From CAYFQV01 sp964654185 (lineage in GTDB: Bacteria; Spirochaetota; Spirochaetia; DSM-27196; PWMO01): a stretch of 32,775 nucleotides of DNA. Within the stretch, counting starts at the first letter, position 1. The number at the start of each line of letters is the position of its first letter. The notes beneath the pieces are model-generated. The model was not told the origin of the DNA, did not search any database, and saw nothing but the letters and a program-made list of their open reading frames with translations. The position numbers and the translations under genes are program-made. Below are positions 14,692 to 23,693 of the stretch, in pieces. The stretch is from the NCBI GenBank assembly GCA_964654185.1, contig CAZZIE010000039.1, forward strand, positions 1-32,775. The letters are read 5' to 3'.

Positions 14692-15618
14692 ATGGACTTT
14701 GTGCATGAGCCGGTGCTGGTCGAGGAGGTCCTTGGTCTTCTGGCCACGGACCACGACGAGCCGGTGCTTATCGACGCCACCGCAGGGGAAGGAGGCCATT
14801 CGCTTCACTTCCTGAGAGCCAATCCACACCTTCGCGTCGTCGCGATTGACGCCGACATTGAGATGCTCCGCCGCGCGCAAGCGCGGTTGGAGCCTTTTGG
14901 TGAGCGCGTCCGCTTCATCCACGGCTGGTTCGACGACGTGCTGGAGGACTACGCAGACGAGACGCCGCCGTCGGCGGTGCTCTTCGATCTGGGTATATCG
15001 ATGTTTCACTACGAGGGGTCCCACCGGGGCTTCTCATTTTCGAAACGCGAGGTGTTGGATATGCGATTGCAACCCGACGCTGGGGTCTCCGCAGCGGACA
15101 TTGTCAATCGGTACAGTGAAACCGATCTGGCGGACCTGATATTTCAGCACGGCGAGGAACGGTACGCCCGTCGCATTGCGAAGGCCGTCGTCATGGAGCG
15201 ACGACGCCGCCCCATTGAGACGGCGGACCACCTCGCAGACGTCATTCGGCGCGCCGTTCCGCCCTCGTACCGCTACGGCCGCCTCCATCCGGCCACACGC
15301 ACCTTTCAGGCGCTTCGCATTGAGGCAAACCAGGAGCTCGACCGGATCCATCGCGCGTTGCCGGCGGCGGTGCGCCTGCTCAGACCGAAGGGACGGCTGG
15401 GCGTGATCGCCTTCCACTCCCTGGAGGATCGGATTGCCAAGCGCTTCATGCGTTCTCGCCGGTATGGCTCCACTGAAGCCGAAGACGCGCCGATGATTGA
15501 CGAAGGGGCGCTTTCGCTCCTTACCAAGAAACCGATCTTCCCCTCGGAGGAGGAAGTTCGGCGCAACCCGGCGGCACGCAGCGCACGGCTCCGTGTTGCC
15601 GAAAAGGTCCTGGCGTGA
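14692..15618 (+). CDS. rsmH: 16S rRNA m4C1402 methyltransferase RsmH (MraW)
   Basis: 308 aa. It methylates N4 of C1402 in the 16S rRNA decoding centre. The start MDFVHEPVLVEEVL, SAM motif DATAGEGGHS (28-37), FDLGISMFHYEGSHRGFSF and the C-terminal FHSLEDRIAKRFM and RSARLRVAEK are all diagnostic. The usual SSxQLD after DLG reads GISMFHYE, a small variation. AAGG lies 7 nt before the ATG. Its stop overlaps the ftsL GTG by 4 nt. Confidence 0.96.
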   Translation: MDFVHEPVLVEEVLGLLATDHDEPVLIDATAGEGGHSLHFLRANPHLRVVAIDADIEMLRRAQARLEPFGERVRFIHGWFDDVLEDYADETPPSAVLFDLGISMFHYEGSHRGFSFSKREVLDMRLQPDAGVSAADIVNRYSETDLADLIFQHGEERYARRIAKAVVMERRRRPIETADHLADVIRRAVPPSYRYGRLHPATRTFQALRIEANQELDRIHRALPAAVRLLRPKGRLGVIAFHSLEDRIAKRFMRSRRYGSTEAEDAPMIDEGALSLLTKKPIFPSEEEVRRNPAARSARLRVAEKVLA

Positions 15619-15914
15619 AAGGCAGAGATGTGAAACGGTTGCTCGTCTTCATATGCGTTCTTGCGGTACCGATTGCGCTCTTCTTCAATGTGTGGCAATC
15701 GTACAGGTACGCGGAGCTCAGTGCAGAGGTCAACGCACTCGAATCGGAGCAACGTGAAGCGTTCGAGCGAAACAAACGTCTCATTGCCGGGATCGCCGTT
15801 CTTCGGTCCCCGGAGCGAATTGCCCGGATCGCCGAGGAGCACCTGGGTTTGAGCCGTGAGTTTCCCGACCGCTTCGTGAAAGTCGAGGTGGGACGGAGTG
15901 AGACAGGCGACTAA
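15615..15914 (+). CDS. ftsL: FtsL-type divisome protein
   Basis: 99 aa bitopic membrane protein: short basic N-terminus, one membrane segment (LLVFICVLAVPIALFF, about residues 9-24), then a periplasmic coiled coil (YAELSAEVNALESEQREAFERNK region) and ERIARIAEEHLGLS, the usual FtsL/FtsB ending. FtsL joins FtsB and FtsQ in the complex that activates septal peptidoglycan synthesis. Assignment relies on topology and position between rsmH and murF, as the family is poorly conserved. GTG 15615 overlaps the rsmH stop; GTG 15630 with AAAGG 7 nt upstream is an equally good start. No ftsI follows, unlike most dcw clusters. Confidence 0.8.
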   Translation: MKGRDVKRLLVFICVLAVPIALFFNVWQSYRYAELSAEVNALESEQREAFERNKRLIAGIAVLRSPERIARIAEEHLGLSREFPDRFVKVEVGRSETGD

Positions 15915-17280
15915 CGTTGACACGCTGGGGACGGTATCCGACGTCGCCGAGCGGGTGGGCGGAGAGCTCATCGGTGCCGGCGCCCGCGCCGTCACCCGTG
16001 TCGACATTGATTCCCGCACATGCACAGCCGGAACACTCTTCGTGCCGCTGCCGGGCACCCGGACGGACGGACACCGCTTCATTGACGACGCCTTTGCGCA
16101 CGGTGCGGCGGCAAGCCTCGCGGCGCGCTCCCGGGGGCGCGCATCCTCCGAGGGTCACGACCGACCGGTCATCCTGGTTGATGATCCCCTGGCGGCGTTG
16201 CAGCGCCTCGCCGCGGCGCGGCGTCGGGAGTTGCCGCAGGTTCGGTGGGTCGGGATTACCGGCAGCAACGGCAAGACGACCACAAAGGAGCTCATTGCGG
16301 GCATTCTGAGCGCCCGGTACGGCGAGGAGCGGGTGTTTCGATCCAGGGGGAACTACAACTCCGAGATCGGCCTGCCCCTCTCGGTACTGGAGGTCACGCC
16401 GCGCCACCACGTTGCCGTCCTCGAGCTCGCCATGAACAATCCCGGCGAGATGGCTGTTCTCGCCGAGACGGCGCTGCCCGAGGTGGCGCTCATCACGAAC
16501 ATCGGCGACGCCCATATCGGTCATCTGGGCTCCCGGGACGCGATTGCCGCGGAGAAGCGGGAGATCTTCAGCCGGCTCCGTCCTGAGGACACGGCGGTCG
16601 TGCCGGAGGACGACCCGTACTGTGACTTCCTTACCGAAGGCGTCTCCAGCCGTGTCGTGCGGTACGGCGAGACCATGACACCGGGCTACGAGGGCACCCG
16701 GGCAACCGCCGAGGGCCGGCAGCTCCTGTGGCGGGGGCGCACCATCTCCCTGCGACTGCCGGGGCGTCACAATCTGCTGAACGCGCTGGCCGCCGTGAGT
16801 GTGAGTCTGGAGATAGGGGTCGATGATGACGCGGTCGCCTGCGGCCTGGAGGCTGCAACGCCGGTGGCCGGGCGAACCGAGCGCATTGACGGGCGCGTCG
16901 CGGTGATCAACGACGCCTACAACGCCAATCCGAACTCAATGGAGGCGGCCTTCGACACCTTTGAATCGACGGAGGTATCCGGTCGGAAGATCGTCGTGAT
17001 CGGCGAGATGGGCGAGCTCGGGAGTTTCGCCGAGGCGGCACACCGCCGCGTTCTGGAAGATGCCGGACGTCGGGGCTTCGATCTGGTTGTCGCCGTCGGC
17101 TCGGCGTATCAGCGCGGCGGGGTCGAGTCCGTTCGAGTGGTGGCAACGGTAGATGAGGCGCGGGAGCTGGTAGCGGGAATGATCGAGGCCGGGGACGCCG
17201 TGCTCCTGAAGGGGAGCCGGACGGCGGCGCTGGAGCGGCTCATTCCCGCCATCTCGGATGCGGCGGAGCAGGAGGAGTAA
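15898..17280 (+). CDS. murF: UDP-MurNAc-tripeptide--D-Ala-D-Ala ligase MurF
   Basis: 460 aa, cytoplasmic. It adds the D-Ala-D-Ala dipeptide to the UDP-MurNAc tripeptide, the last cytoplasmic step in making the stem peptide. Mur-ligase motifs: GITGSNGKTTTKE (ATP-binding loop, about residues 118-130), NYNSEIGLPLSVL (typical of MurF), ELAMNNPGEM, TNIGDAHIGHLGS, LPGRHNLLNALAA and VINDAYNANPNSM. Length is normal. The GTG start lies inside the end of ftsL (17-nt overlap); no better start is available before the conserved region. The stop shares one base with the mraY ATG. Confidence 0.95.
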   Translation: MRQATNVDTLGTVSDVAERVGGELIGAGARAVTRVDIDSRTCTAGTLFVPLPGTRTDGHRFIDDAFAHGAAASLAARSRGRASSEGHDRPVILVDDPLAALQRLAAARRRELPQVRWVGITGSNGKTTTKELIAGILSARYGEERVFRSRGNYNSEIGLPLSVLEVTPRHHVAVLELAMNNPGEMAVLAETALPEVALITNIGDAHIGHLGSRDAIAAEKREIFSRLRPEDTAVVPEDDPYCDFLTEGVSSRVVRYGETMTPGYEGTRATAEGRQLLWRGRTISLRLPGRHNLLNALAAVSVSLEIGVDDDAVACGLEAATPVAGRTERIDGRVAVINDAYNANPNSMEAAFDTFESTEVSGRKIVVIGEMGELGSFAEAAHRRVLEDAGRRGFDLVVAVGSAYQRGGVESVRVVATVDEARELVAGMIEAGDAVLLKGSRTAALERLIPAISDAAEQEE

Positions 17281-18359
17281 TGTTTCCGGAGTTTCTCTAT
17301 CCCCTGGTACGATTCTTCACGCCGTTCAACGTCTTTCAGTACATCACCTTTCGCGGCGCCTACGCAGCCATTACGGCTCTTCTCATCTCCTTCATCCTCG
17401 GGCCCGGGCTCATTCGCTTCCTCAAGCGCAAGGAGGCGGGGGAGGAGATCCGCGAGGATGGTCCGGAGACGCACCGCTCCAAATCCGGTACCCCGACCAT
17501 GGGCGGGATTCTCATTATTCTGGCGGTGGTCGTCTCTGCGTTCCTCTGGATGGACATCCGCAGTCTCTACACCTGGCTGGTAATCGCCTCGGTCGTTGCG
17601 TTCGGGTCGATCGGCTTCGTTGATGACTATTTGAAGATCTACCACCGTAACTCGAAGGGGATGCGCGGCTGGGTGAAGTTCGCCGGACAGATCGGCGTCT
17701 CCCTGGCGATCGCCCTCATTCTCTACTTCAACCAGACCGACACGACAACGCTGCTCTACGTGCCCTTCATCAAGACGCCCATTCTGGACCTCAAGGTGTT
17801 CTACGTACCGTTCGCGGTGATTCTCCTGGTGGCATACTCCAACGCTGTCAATCTCACCGACGGGCTGGATGGTCTGGCAACGGGGCTCGTAATGATGGTG
17901 GCGCTCACCTTCACGGTGCTCTCCTACGTGACCGGGCGTGTCGACTTTGCCGAGTATCTGCAGATCCCCTTCCTGGCAGACGGCGGCGAGCTGGCGGTCT
18001 TCAGCCTGGCCCTGGTGGGCGCCTGCGTCGGCTTTCTCTGGTTCAACGGCCACCCGGCGGAGATCATGATGGGGGATACCGGGAGTCTCGCCCTGGGCGG
18101 CGCCATTGGTGTCATCTCCATGATGATCAAGAAGGAGATCCTCCTGATCATCGTGGGGGGAGTATTCGTTCTGGAGGTCTTCTCGGTCATCATTCAGGTA
18201 GCTTCCTACAAGCTGCGGAAGAAGCGCGTCTTTCTCATGGCGCCGCTGCACCACCACTTCGAGCTCAAGGGGTGGGCGGAATCGAAGGTCGTTCTCCGGT
18301 TGTGGATTCTCGGAGGACTCTTTGCGCTGCTCAGTCTGTCGACGTTGAAGATCAGATGA
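17280..18359 (+). CDS. mraY: Phospho-MurNAc-pentapeptide transferase MraY
   Basis: 359 aa integral membrane protein with about ten hydrophobic segments. It transfers phospho-MurNAc-pentapeptide to undecaprenyl phosphate, forming lipid I. Signatures: ETHRSKSGTPTMGG, FVDDYLKIYHRNSKG (metal-binding aspartates and lysine), NAVNLTDGLDGLATG, MMGDTGSLALGG and the HHHFELKGW motif near the end. GGAGGA precedes the ATG, which overlaps the murF stop (TAATG). The stop overlaps the ftsW ATG by 4 nt. Confidence 0.97.
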   Translation: MFPEFLYPLVRFFTPFNVFQYITFRGAYAAITALLISFILGPGLIRFLKRKEAGEEIREDGPETHRSKSGTPTMGGILIILAVVVSAFLWMDIRSLYTWLVIASVVAFGSIGFVDDYLKIYHRNSKGMRGWVKFAGQIGVSLAIALILYFNQTDTTTLLYVPFIKTPILDLKVFYVPFAVILLVAYSNAVNLTDGLDGLATGLVMMVALTFTVLSYVTGRVDFAEYLQIPFLADGGELAVFSLALVGACVGFLWFNGHPAEIMMGDTGSLALGGAIGVISMMIKKEILLIIVGGVFVLEVFSVIIQVASYKLRKKRVFLMAPLHHHFELKGWAESKVVLRLWILGGLFALLSLSTLKIR

Positions 18360-19504
18360 CACACGGATTCGCCGCCGAGCGCGTACAGGCTGAACGCCGC
18401 GGACCCGACCCCCTCCTCATTGGGGCGATCCTGCTCCTGCTGGGAGTGGGCGTCTCCATGCTGTTCACATCCTCCTATGTGAAGGCGAGTCAGTACTACG
18501 GCGATCCGCTCCACTTCCTGCGGCGACAGCTGATTCCTCTCGGCGTCGGCTTTGCCGGGGGCGTCGTGGCTGCGCACGTCTCTCTCAACCTCATTCGGAA
18601 GTGGATGCCCGCGATCGTGATTCTCACCGTCGGGGTTGCGATTCTTCCCTTCGTCCCCGGGATCGGCCAGGAGTATTACGGTGCCGGCAGGTGGATCACG
18701 GTTTTCGGGCAGTCCTTTCAGCCCTCCGAGCTGGTCAAGCTCACCCTGGTGCTCTACCTGGCGTTCATCCTTGCCAGGAAGGCGGAGAGCATTGAGGATC
18801 CGGTGAACAGTCTGCTGCCGCCGGTCATCATTGTCGCCATCTTCGGTACCCTGATCTATCTGCAGAACGACTTCTCCACGGCCTTCTTCGTTGTATTTGT
18901 GGCGCTGGTGATGTTCTTCATTGCCAATGTTCCCATGCAGTACTTCGTGGGCCTTGGGTTCATGACGATTCCCCTTGCAGTGCTGCTGCTCCTGACGCGG
19001 GAGCACCGGGTGCGCCGGGTCCTGGCCTTCCTGGATCCGGAGCGAGACCCCGTCGGCGCCGGGTATCAGATCCTGGCGGCGCGCGAGGCCCTGCAGTACG
19101 GCTCGGTCTGGGGAGTCGGAGTGGGGCGAAGCACGAAGAAGCTCGGCGGCCTTCCGGAGGCGCAGTCGGACTTCGTCTTTGCCATTGTCGGCGAGGAGCT
19201 CGGATTCATGGGCGTGGTCGGCGTCATGGCGCTCTTTGTGCTGTTCGCGGTACGGGGTTACCAGATTGCGTACCGGGCGCAGGACCGTTTTGTCTCCTAC
19301 GTGGCCTTCGGACTGACTTCGAGCATTCTGCTTCAGGCTTTCCTGAATCTTGCCGTCGTGGCGGGCATGGTGCCGGCCACGGGTATTCCCTTGCCGTTCT
19401 TCTCCGCGGGAGGTTCGTCGCTCCTGATTACCCTGGTCATGGCCGGACTTCTGGTGAACTGTTCGCGTCAGGTTGCCCTCCAGGAGGAGGTCGGGAATGG
19501 CTGA
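18356..19504 (+). CDS. ftsW: FtsW, septal peptidoglycan polymerase (SEDS family)
   Basis: 382 aa, around ten membrane segments. SEDS proteins polymerise lipid II into glycan strands together with a class B penicillin-binding protein. Motifs: GAGRWITVFGQSFQPSELVK, GAGYQILAAREAL..GSVWGVG, LPEAQSDFVFAIVGEELGF and PATGIPLPFFSAGGSSLL. The frame is open further upstream inside mraY; ATG 18356, overlapping the mraY stop as ATGA, is chosen. Position in the dcw cluster favours FtsW over RodA. murG and murC, which usually follow, are missing. Confidence 0.93.
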   Translation: MTHGFAAERVQAERRGPDPLLIGAILLLLGVGVSMLFTSSYVKASQYYGDPLHFLRRQLIPLGVGFAGGVVAAHVSLNLIRKWMPAIVILTVGVAILPFVPGIGQEYYGAGRWITVFGQSFQPSELVKLTLVLYLAFILARKAESIEDPVNSLLPPVIIVAIFGTLIYLQNDFSTAFFVVFVALVMFFIANVPMQYFVGLGFMTIPLAVLLLLTREHRVRRVLAFLDPERDPVGAGYQILAAREALQYGSVWGVGVGRSTKKLGGLPEAQSDFVFAIVGEELGFMGVVGVMALFVLFAVRGYQIAYRAQDRFVSYVAFGLTSSILLQAFLNLAVVAGMVPATGIPLPFFSAGGSSLLITLVMAGLLVNCSRQVALQEEVGNG

Positions 19505-20312
19505 CTACGCCCTCCGGGGGAATCCTCCCGCAGACGCATCCCGGGAGCGTCGGCGCGGCGCCCGGAAGATCATCCGGTGGATCCTTCTCGTGGTTTCGCT
19601 GGTGCTGGTCGGAGAGCTCCTCTACCACACGGTGGTGACGAAGCATGTGGTAGTTTCGGAAGTGATGATCGACAGCACCGCCCGGGTCGCGGATGCCGAG
19701 CTCCTGGAGCTCGCCGGCCTCGCCGAGGGAGCAAGCTACTTCGGCCTGGATCCCGTCGCCGTGGCGGCGCGCCTGGAGGATCATCCGGCGGTGAAGAGCG
19801 CGGCGGCGCGAAAGGTGTTTCCGGATACGGTGCAGCTTACCGTGACGGGACGGCGCCCTCTGGTAATCAGCTTTGCCTCCATTGGGGAGCGGGAACTTCC
19901 CGTGGCAATCGATGAGGACGGCGTAGCCTTCCAGCTCTACCGCGATATCCAGACCTGGAACCTGCCGGTGATCTCCGGTATTCGCTTTCAGGACTTCTCT
20001 CTGGGAACGCGCCTGCCGGAGGGGCTTGTGGACGTGCTGAGGCAGCTCTACGACCTTCGGCTGGCGGCACCGACACTCTTCGAGCAGATCTCGGAAATCC
20101 GCGTGTCAGGCGCGGCGGGAGACGCGGTCGAGCTTCTGGTGTATCCTGTGGGGTACGGAGTTCCTGTGCGTATTGAAGACAAGCTGGACGCGTCCCTCTT
20201 CCGGTATATTATAATGGTCCTCGACATGTTCGAACGGGAGGGGCGTCTCCAGAACATACGCGAGCTCGACTTCCGGGGCGGACAGATTGTCTTCCGCGCG
20301 GAGGAGGAATAG
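19497..20312 (+). CDS. ftsQ: FtsQ/DivIB divisome protein
   Basis: 271 aa. A basic cytoplasmic tail (SRERRRGARK) is followed by one membrane segment (IIRWILLVVSLVLVGELLY, about residues 27-45) and a periplasmic POTRA-like domain (VVVSEVMIDSTARVADAELLELAGL), then the FtsQ domain with AARKVFPDTVQLTVTGRRPL. FtsQ/DivIB is the scaffold binding FtsL and FtsB. The ATG at 19497 has AGGAGG 7 nt upstream and overlaps the ftsW stop by 8 nt. Its stop is one base before the ftsA GTG. Confidence 0.88.
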   Translation: MADYALRGNPPADASRERRRGARKIIRWILLVVSLVLVGELLYHTVVTKHVVVSEVMIDSTARVADAELLELAGLAEGASYFGLDPVAVAARLEDHPAVKSAAARKVFPDTVQLTVTGRRPLVISFASIGERELPVAIDEDGVAFQLYRDIQTWNLPVISGIRFQDFSLGTRLPEGLVDVLRQLYDLRLAAPTLFEQISEIRVSGAAGDAVELLVYPVGYGVPVRIEDKLDASLFRYIIMVLDMFEREGRLQNIRELDFRGGQIVFRAEEE

Positions 20313-20313
20313 C

Positions 20314-21549
20314 GTGCCCGGAGAGAACATGCTCGTCGGTCTGGACATCGGTACCAACAAAGTCACTGCAGCCATTGCGGAGTTCAACGAGCGGGACGAG
20401 ATCCAGGTCATCGGGATCGGCCGCAGCGAGAGCTCCGGGTTGCGCCGCGGGGTCGTCATCAACATTGAAGCGACCCTCAAATCGGTGGATGCCGCCATTG
20501 AGGCTGCCGAGCAGATGGCAGGGCGCGAGGTGAAGAGCGTGGTCGCCGGTGTTGCCGGGGCGCACATTGAGGGATTCAACTCCCGCGGCGTCGTGGCCGT
20601 CACCGGTCGGGGCCGCGAGATCACCGCCCAGGATGTGGACCGCGTCATTGATGCCGCCCGGGCGGTGGTCATTCCCATGGACCGCGAGGTTCTCCACGTG
20701 ATCCCTCAGGAGTTCGTGGTGGACGATCAGGCGGGGATCAAGAATCCCCTCGACATGATCGGCGTCCGCCTGGAATCAGAGGTCCACATCATCACCGGGT
20801 CGGTAACATCGGCACAGAATCTTGTGAAGTGCATCAACCGCGCCGGCTTCAAAGTCGACTCCATTGTGCTGGAGTCCCTGGCTGCGTCGGAAGCGGTGCT
20901 GACCCGGGACGAGCAGGAGCTCGGGGTGCTGCTGATTGACCTGGGCGGCGGGACCACGGACATGCTGGTCCACATTGATGGTGCGCCGTACTTCACGAGT
21001 GTGCTGCCGATCGGCGGAAGTCAGGTCACGGCGGATCTCTCAATCATGCTCAAGACTCCGACCGAGTCGGCGGAGCGGATCAAGCTCGAAGCGGGCTGCG
21101 CCTATGCAGGCATGGTCGAAGAGGATGAGCCGGTGATTATCCCGGGGGTTGGCGGGCGGCCGCCGCTGTCGGTAAAGCGCCGCGATGTGGCGGCGATCAT
21201 TGAGCCGCGCATGACCGAGATTTTTCGGATGGTACGGGAGAAGGTCGAGAAGAAGGGCTATCTCGAGCGCCTCAACGGCGGCGTCGTTCTCACGGGAGGG
21301 GGCGCGCTGCTGCCGGGGGTGGTCGAGCTGGCCCAGGAGATCTTCCGATCGGCGGCCCGGGTGGGCCGGCCGGTCAATCTGGGCGGCGTCTCCCACGAGT
21401 ACCAGAGCGCCGAGTACGCAACGGCGATCGGCTTGATTCTCTACGGGGCGAATCAGCTCCAGAGCGAGGGGCGTGAAACGCGCGTTCGTGAGGGTTCGCC
21501 CGGTATGGTACAGGGATTGAAAAAGTGGTTGAAGAATTTCTTTGAGTGA
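20314..21549 (+). CDS. ftsA: FtsA, actin-like membrane tether of FtsZ
   Basis: 411 aa. FtsA polymerises on ATP and anchors FtsZ filaments to the membrane. The actin fold is clear: phosphate-1 loop VGLDIGTNKVTA, GVAGAHIEG and the SHS2/1C region, phosphate-2 LLIDLGGGTTDM, adenosine motif VVLTGGGALLPGV. The last residues, GLKKWLKNFFE, form the amphipathic membrane-targeting helix, which is intact. GTG 20314 follows AGGAGG; ATG 20329 is a possible alternative. The frame is open upstream inside ftsQ but without similarity. Confidence 0.95.
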   Translation: MPGENMLVGLDIGTNKVTAAIAEFNERDEIQVIGIGRSESSGLRRGVVINIEATLKSVDAAIEAAEQMAGREVKSVVAGVAGAHIEGFNSRGVVAVTGRGREITAQDVDRVIDAARAVVIPMDREVLHVIPQEFVVDDQAGIKNPLDMIGVRLESEVHIITGSVTSAQNLVKCINRAGFKVDSIVLESLAASEAVLTRDEQELGVLLIDLGGGTTDMLVHIDGAPYFTSVLPIGGSQVTADLSIMLKTPTESAERIKLEAGCAYAGMVEEDEPVIIPGVGGRPPLSVKRRDVAAIIEPRMTEIFRMVREKVEKKGYLERLNGGVVLTGGGALLPGVVELAQEIFRSAARVGRPVNLGGVSHEYQSAEYATAIGLILYGANQLQSEGRETRVREGSPGMVQGLKKWLKNFFE

Positions 21550-21559
21550 GTAACTGATT

Positions 21560-21577
21560 CGCGCCTCTGCAGGGGCG
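21560..21577 (+). other. Hairpin between ftsA and ftsZ
   Basis: GCGCCTC and GGGGCGC can pair as 7 bp with one G-T wobble around TGCA in the 56-bp gap. No U run follows. It could affect mRNA processing or stability between the two genes, whose protein ratio matters in other bacteria; this is inference. Confidence 0.35.
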
Positions 21578-21605
21578 CAGGCTATACGATCTATTGGGAG
21601 GGGAC

Positions 21606-22787
21606 ATGAATATCGACATCGTCGAGGACAATGGATCACTGGGCGACTACTACGGTAGCCCGACGGTGATTAAGGTGATCGGGGTCGGCGGCGGCGGCAG
21701 CAACGCCGTCAACCGGATGATCGCCTGCGGCTTGAAGAACGTGGAGTTCATTGCGGTCAACACCGACCTGCAGGCGCTCCAACGCTCCAACGCGGAGACC
21801 CGGCTGCCCCTGGGCTCCAAGCTGACCGGCGGCCTCGGCGCCGGCGGTGACCCGGCAATCGGTGAGAAGGCGGCGCTGGAGGACAAAGAGGAGATCCAGA
21901 ACGTCATCCGCGGCGCCGACATGGTCTTCATAACCGCCGGCATGGGCGGTGGGACCGGCACCGGCGGTGCCCCGGTGATCGCCGAGATCGCCCGGGAGAT
22001 GGACATTCTCACCGTCGGCGTGGTCACCAAACCCTTCACTTTCGAAGGGCGCCGAAAGTCGAAGCTCGCCGACGACGGGATCTCCCGACTCCGACAGAAC
22101 GTCGACACACTCATCAGCATTCCGAATCAGCACCTTCTCAAGGTGGTCGAGCGCAAGACCCCCATTACCGAAGCCTTCCTCATGGCGGACGACGTCCTTC
22201 GGCAGGGCGTGCAGGGGATCTCCGATCTCATCACCAAGGATGGGATGATCAACATCGACTTCGCCGACGTGAAGACGATCATGAAGGGCCACGGCGACGC
22301 TCTCATGGGAATCGGGGTCGGAAACGGCGAGAACAGAGCGGTGGACGCGGCGACGAACGCAATCAACAATCCGCTCCTCGAGGACACCCGCATCGACGGT
22401 GCCCGGGGTCTGCTGGTTAACGTCTCCGGCGGCAGTGACTTCAGCCTGAGTGAGTACGAAGAGGTGCTGAACATCATCACGGCCAACGCGGATGAGGACG
22501 CCCTCATCATTGCCGGCAGCGCCGTGGACGAGCTCATGGAGGACGAGGTAACCGTTTCGGTGATCGCCACCGGCTTCAACCAGCCCGATCTGGAACGGCC
22601 CGCTGAAGAGCAGCAGGAGGAGAAGAAGGAAGAGGTCTTCTCTCTGGACGAGTGGATCGAGATGACCACCGGGCGCGGTCGGCGCGACGCCAACGGCTCC
22701 TCCAGTCAGGAGGGCGAGGAAGAGGAACTCGGCATTCCGGCGGTGCTGCGCATGCGCTCGGGCCGACGTGCGGGGTCCGGGGAGTAG
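21606..22787 (+). CDS. ftsZ: FtsZ, tubulin-like division GTPase
   Basis: 393 aa. It forms the Z ring that recruits the divisome. Features: GVGGGGSNAVNRM (27-39), tubulin signature GGGTGTG (114-120), GTP-site NADEDALIIAGSAVDE region, T7-loop NIDFADVKTIM, then an acidic linker rich in E and K, and a C-terminal peptide LGIPAVLRMR that binds FtsA. Nine residues (rich in G, R and S) follow that peptide, where many FtsZ proteins end sooner. A strong GGGAGGGG site precedes the ATG at 21606. The gene is not overlapped by ftsA, unlike most neighbours. Confidence 0.97.
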   Translation: MNIDIVEDNGSLGDYYGSPTVIKVIGVGGGGSNAVNRMIACGLKNVEFIAVNTDLQALQRSNAETRLPLGSKLTGGLGAGGDPAIGEKAALEDKEEIQNVIRGADMVFITAGMGGGTGTGGAPVIAEIAREMDILTVGVVTKPFTFEGRRKSKLADDGISRLRQNVDTLISIPNQHLLKVVERKTPITEAFLMADDVLRQGVQGISDLITKDGMINIDFADVKTIMKGHGDALMGIGVGNGENRAVDAATNAINNPLLEDTRIDGARGLLVNVSGGSDFSLSEYEEVLNIITANADEDALIIAGSAVDELMEDEVTVSVIATGFNQPDLERPAEEQQEEKKEEVFSLDEWIEMTTGRGRRDANGSSSQEGEEEELGIPAVLRMRSGRRAGSGE

Positions 22788-22789
22788 CC

Positions 22790-23683
22790 GTGAGCTCCGT
22801 CACCCTGGTCTCCTCATTCCGTGATTACCTCACCGCGGAACTGCACCTTGCGGAGCGCACGGTGGAGACCTACGTCCGCGAGGCGGGCGCCCTCTGTACC
22901 TACGCGGCGGAGAACGACGAGGAGGTTGCAGAGTACGCCTCCGGGGATGTGATCCGCTACCTGGTGCACCGGCAGACCGCCGACACCGGCATAGACCAGC
23001 GCACCATTGCGAAGATTCTCTCGTCGCTTCGCGCCTTCTTCCACTATCTGGTGCTGGAAGGCCATCGCGATGAGAACCCCGCGTCGGACATTGAGATGCC
23101 CCGGATGGCACAGCGCGTCCCCGGTGTGCTTTCAATTGATGAGGTCGACCGGCTCCTGGACACCATCGACACCTCGACGCCGGTAGGTGTCCGAGACCGG
23201 GCGCTCTTCGAGCTGATCTACTCCTGCGGTCTGCGCATCTCCGAAGCTGTCGACCTCACCATGGAGCGTCTCTACCTGCGGGAGGGGTTGATCCGCGTGG
23301 TCGGTAAGGGCGGCAAGGACCGCCTGGTCCCGGCGGGTGATGCGGCGGTGACCTGGCTGCATCAGTATCTGACGGAGTCGCGGCCGAAGCTGGCCAAGCC
23401 GGGAAAGACCGATTCCGCGGTCTTTCTCAGCCACCTCGGTTCGCGGCTGTCGCGAAAGGGCATGTGGAAGCGCTTCCGCGAGCTCTGTGCCCACGCCGGC
23501 ATTGAGGCGAAGGTGCACACTCTGCGCCACTCCTATGCGACGCACCTTCTCGAAGGAGGGGCGGATCTCAGGGCGGTCCAGGAGCTACTCGGACACAGTG
23601 ACATCAGCACCACCCAGATCTACACCCACATAGACCGGGATGATCTCCGGAAGTACCACGAGGAGTATCACCCGAAGGGGTGA
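22790..23683 (+). CDS. xerD: Tyrosine recombinase XerD
   Basis: 297 aa. Together with XerC it resolves chromosome dimers at the dif site, in contact with FtsK. The catalytic set is complete: R149 (CGLRISE), K173 (VGKGGKDR), H243 and R246 (HTLRHSYATHLLEGG), H269 (LGHSDIS) and nucleophile Y278 (TTQIYTHI). The ending DLRKYHEEYHPKG is characteristic of XerD rather than XerC. The N-terminal SAM-like DNA-binding domain spans about 1-95. GTG 22790, two bases after the ftsZ stop, has GGGGAG upstream. Frame upstream of it lies inside ftsZ and is ignored. Confidence 0.9.
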   Translation: MSSVTLVSSFRDYLTAELHLAERTVETYVREAGALCTYAAENDEEVAEYASGDVIRYLVHRQTADTGIDQRTIAKILSSLRAFFHYLVLEGHRDENPASDIEMPRMAQRVPGVLSIDEVDRLLDTIDTSTPVGVRDRALFELIYSCGLRISEAVDLTMERLYLREGLIRVVGKGGKDRLVPAGDAAVTWLHQYLTESRPKLAKPGKTDSAVFLSHLGSRLSRKGMWKRFRELCAHAGIEAKVHTLRHSYATHLLEGGADLRAVQELLGHSDISTTQIYTHIDRDDLRKYHEEYHPKG

Positions 23684-23693
23684 GGGTAGCAGG

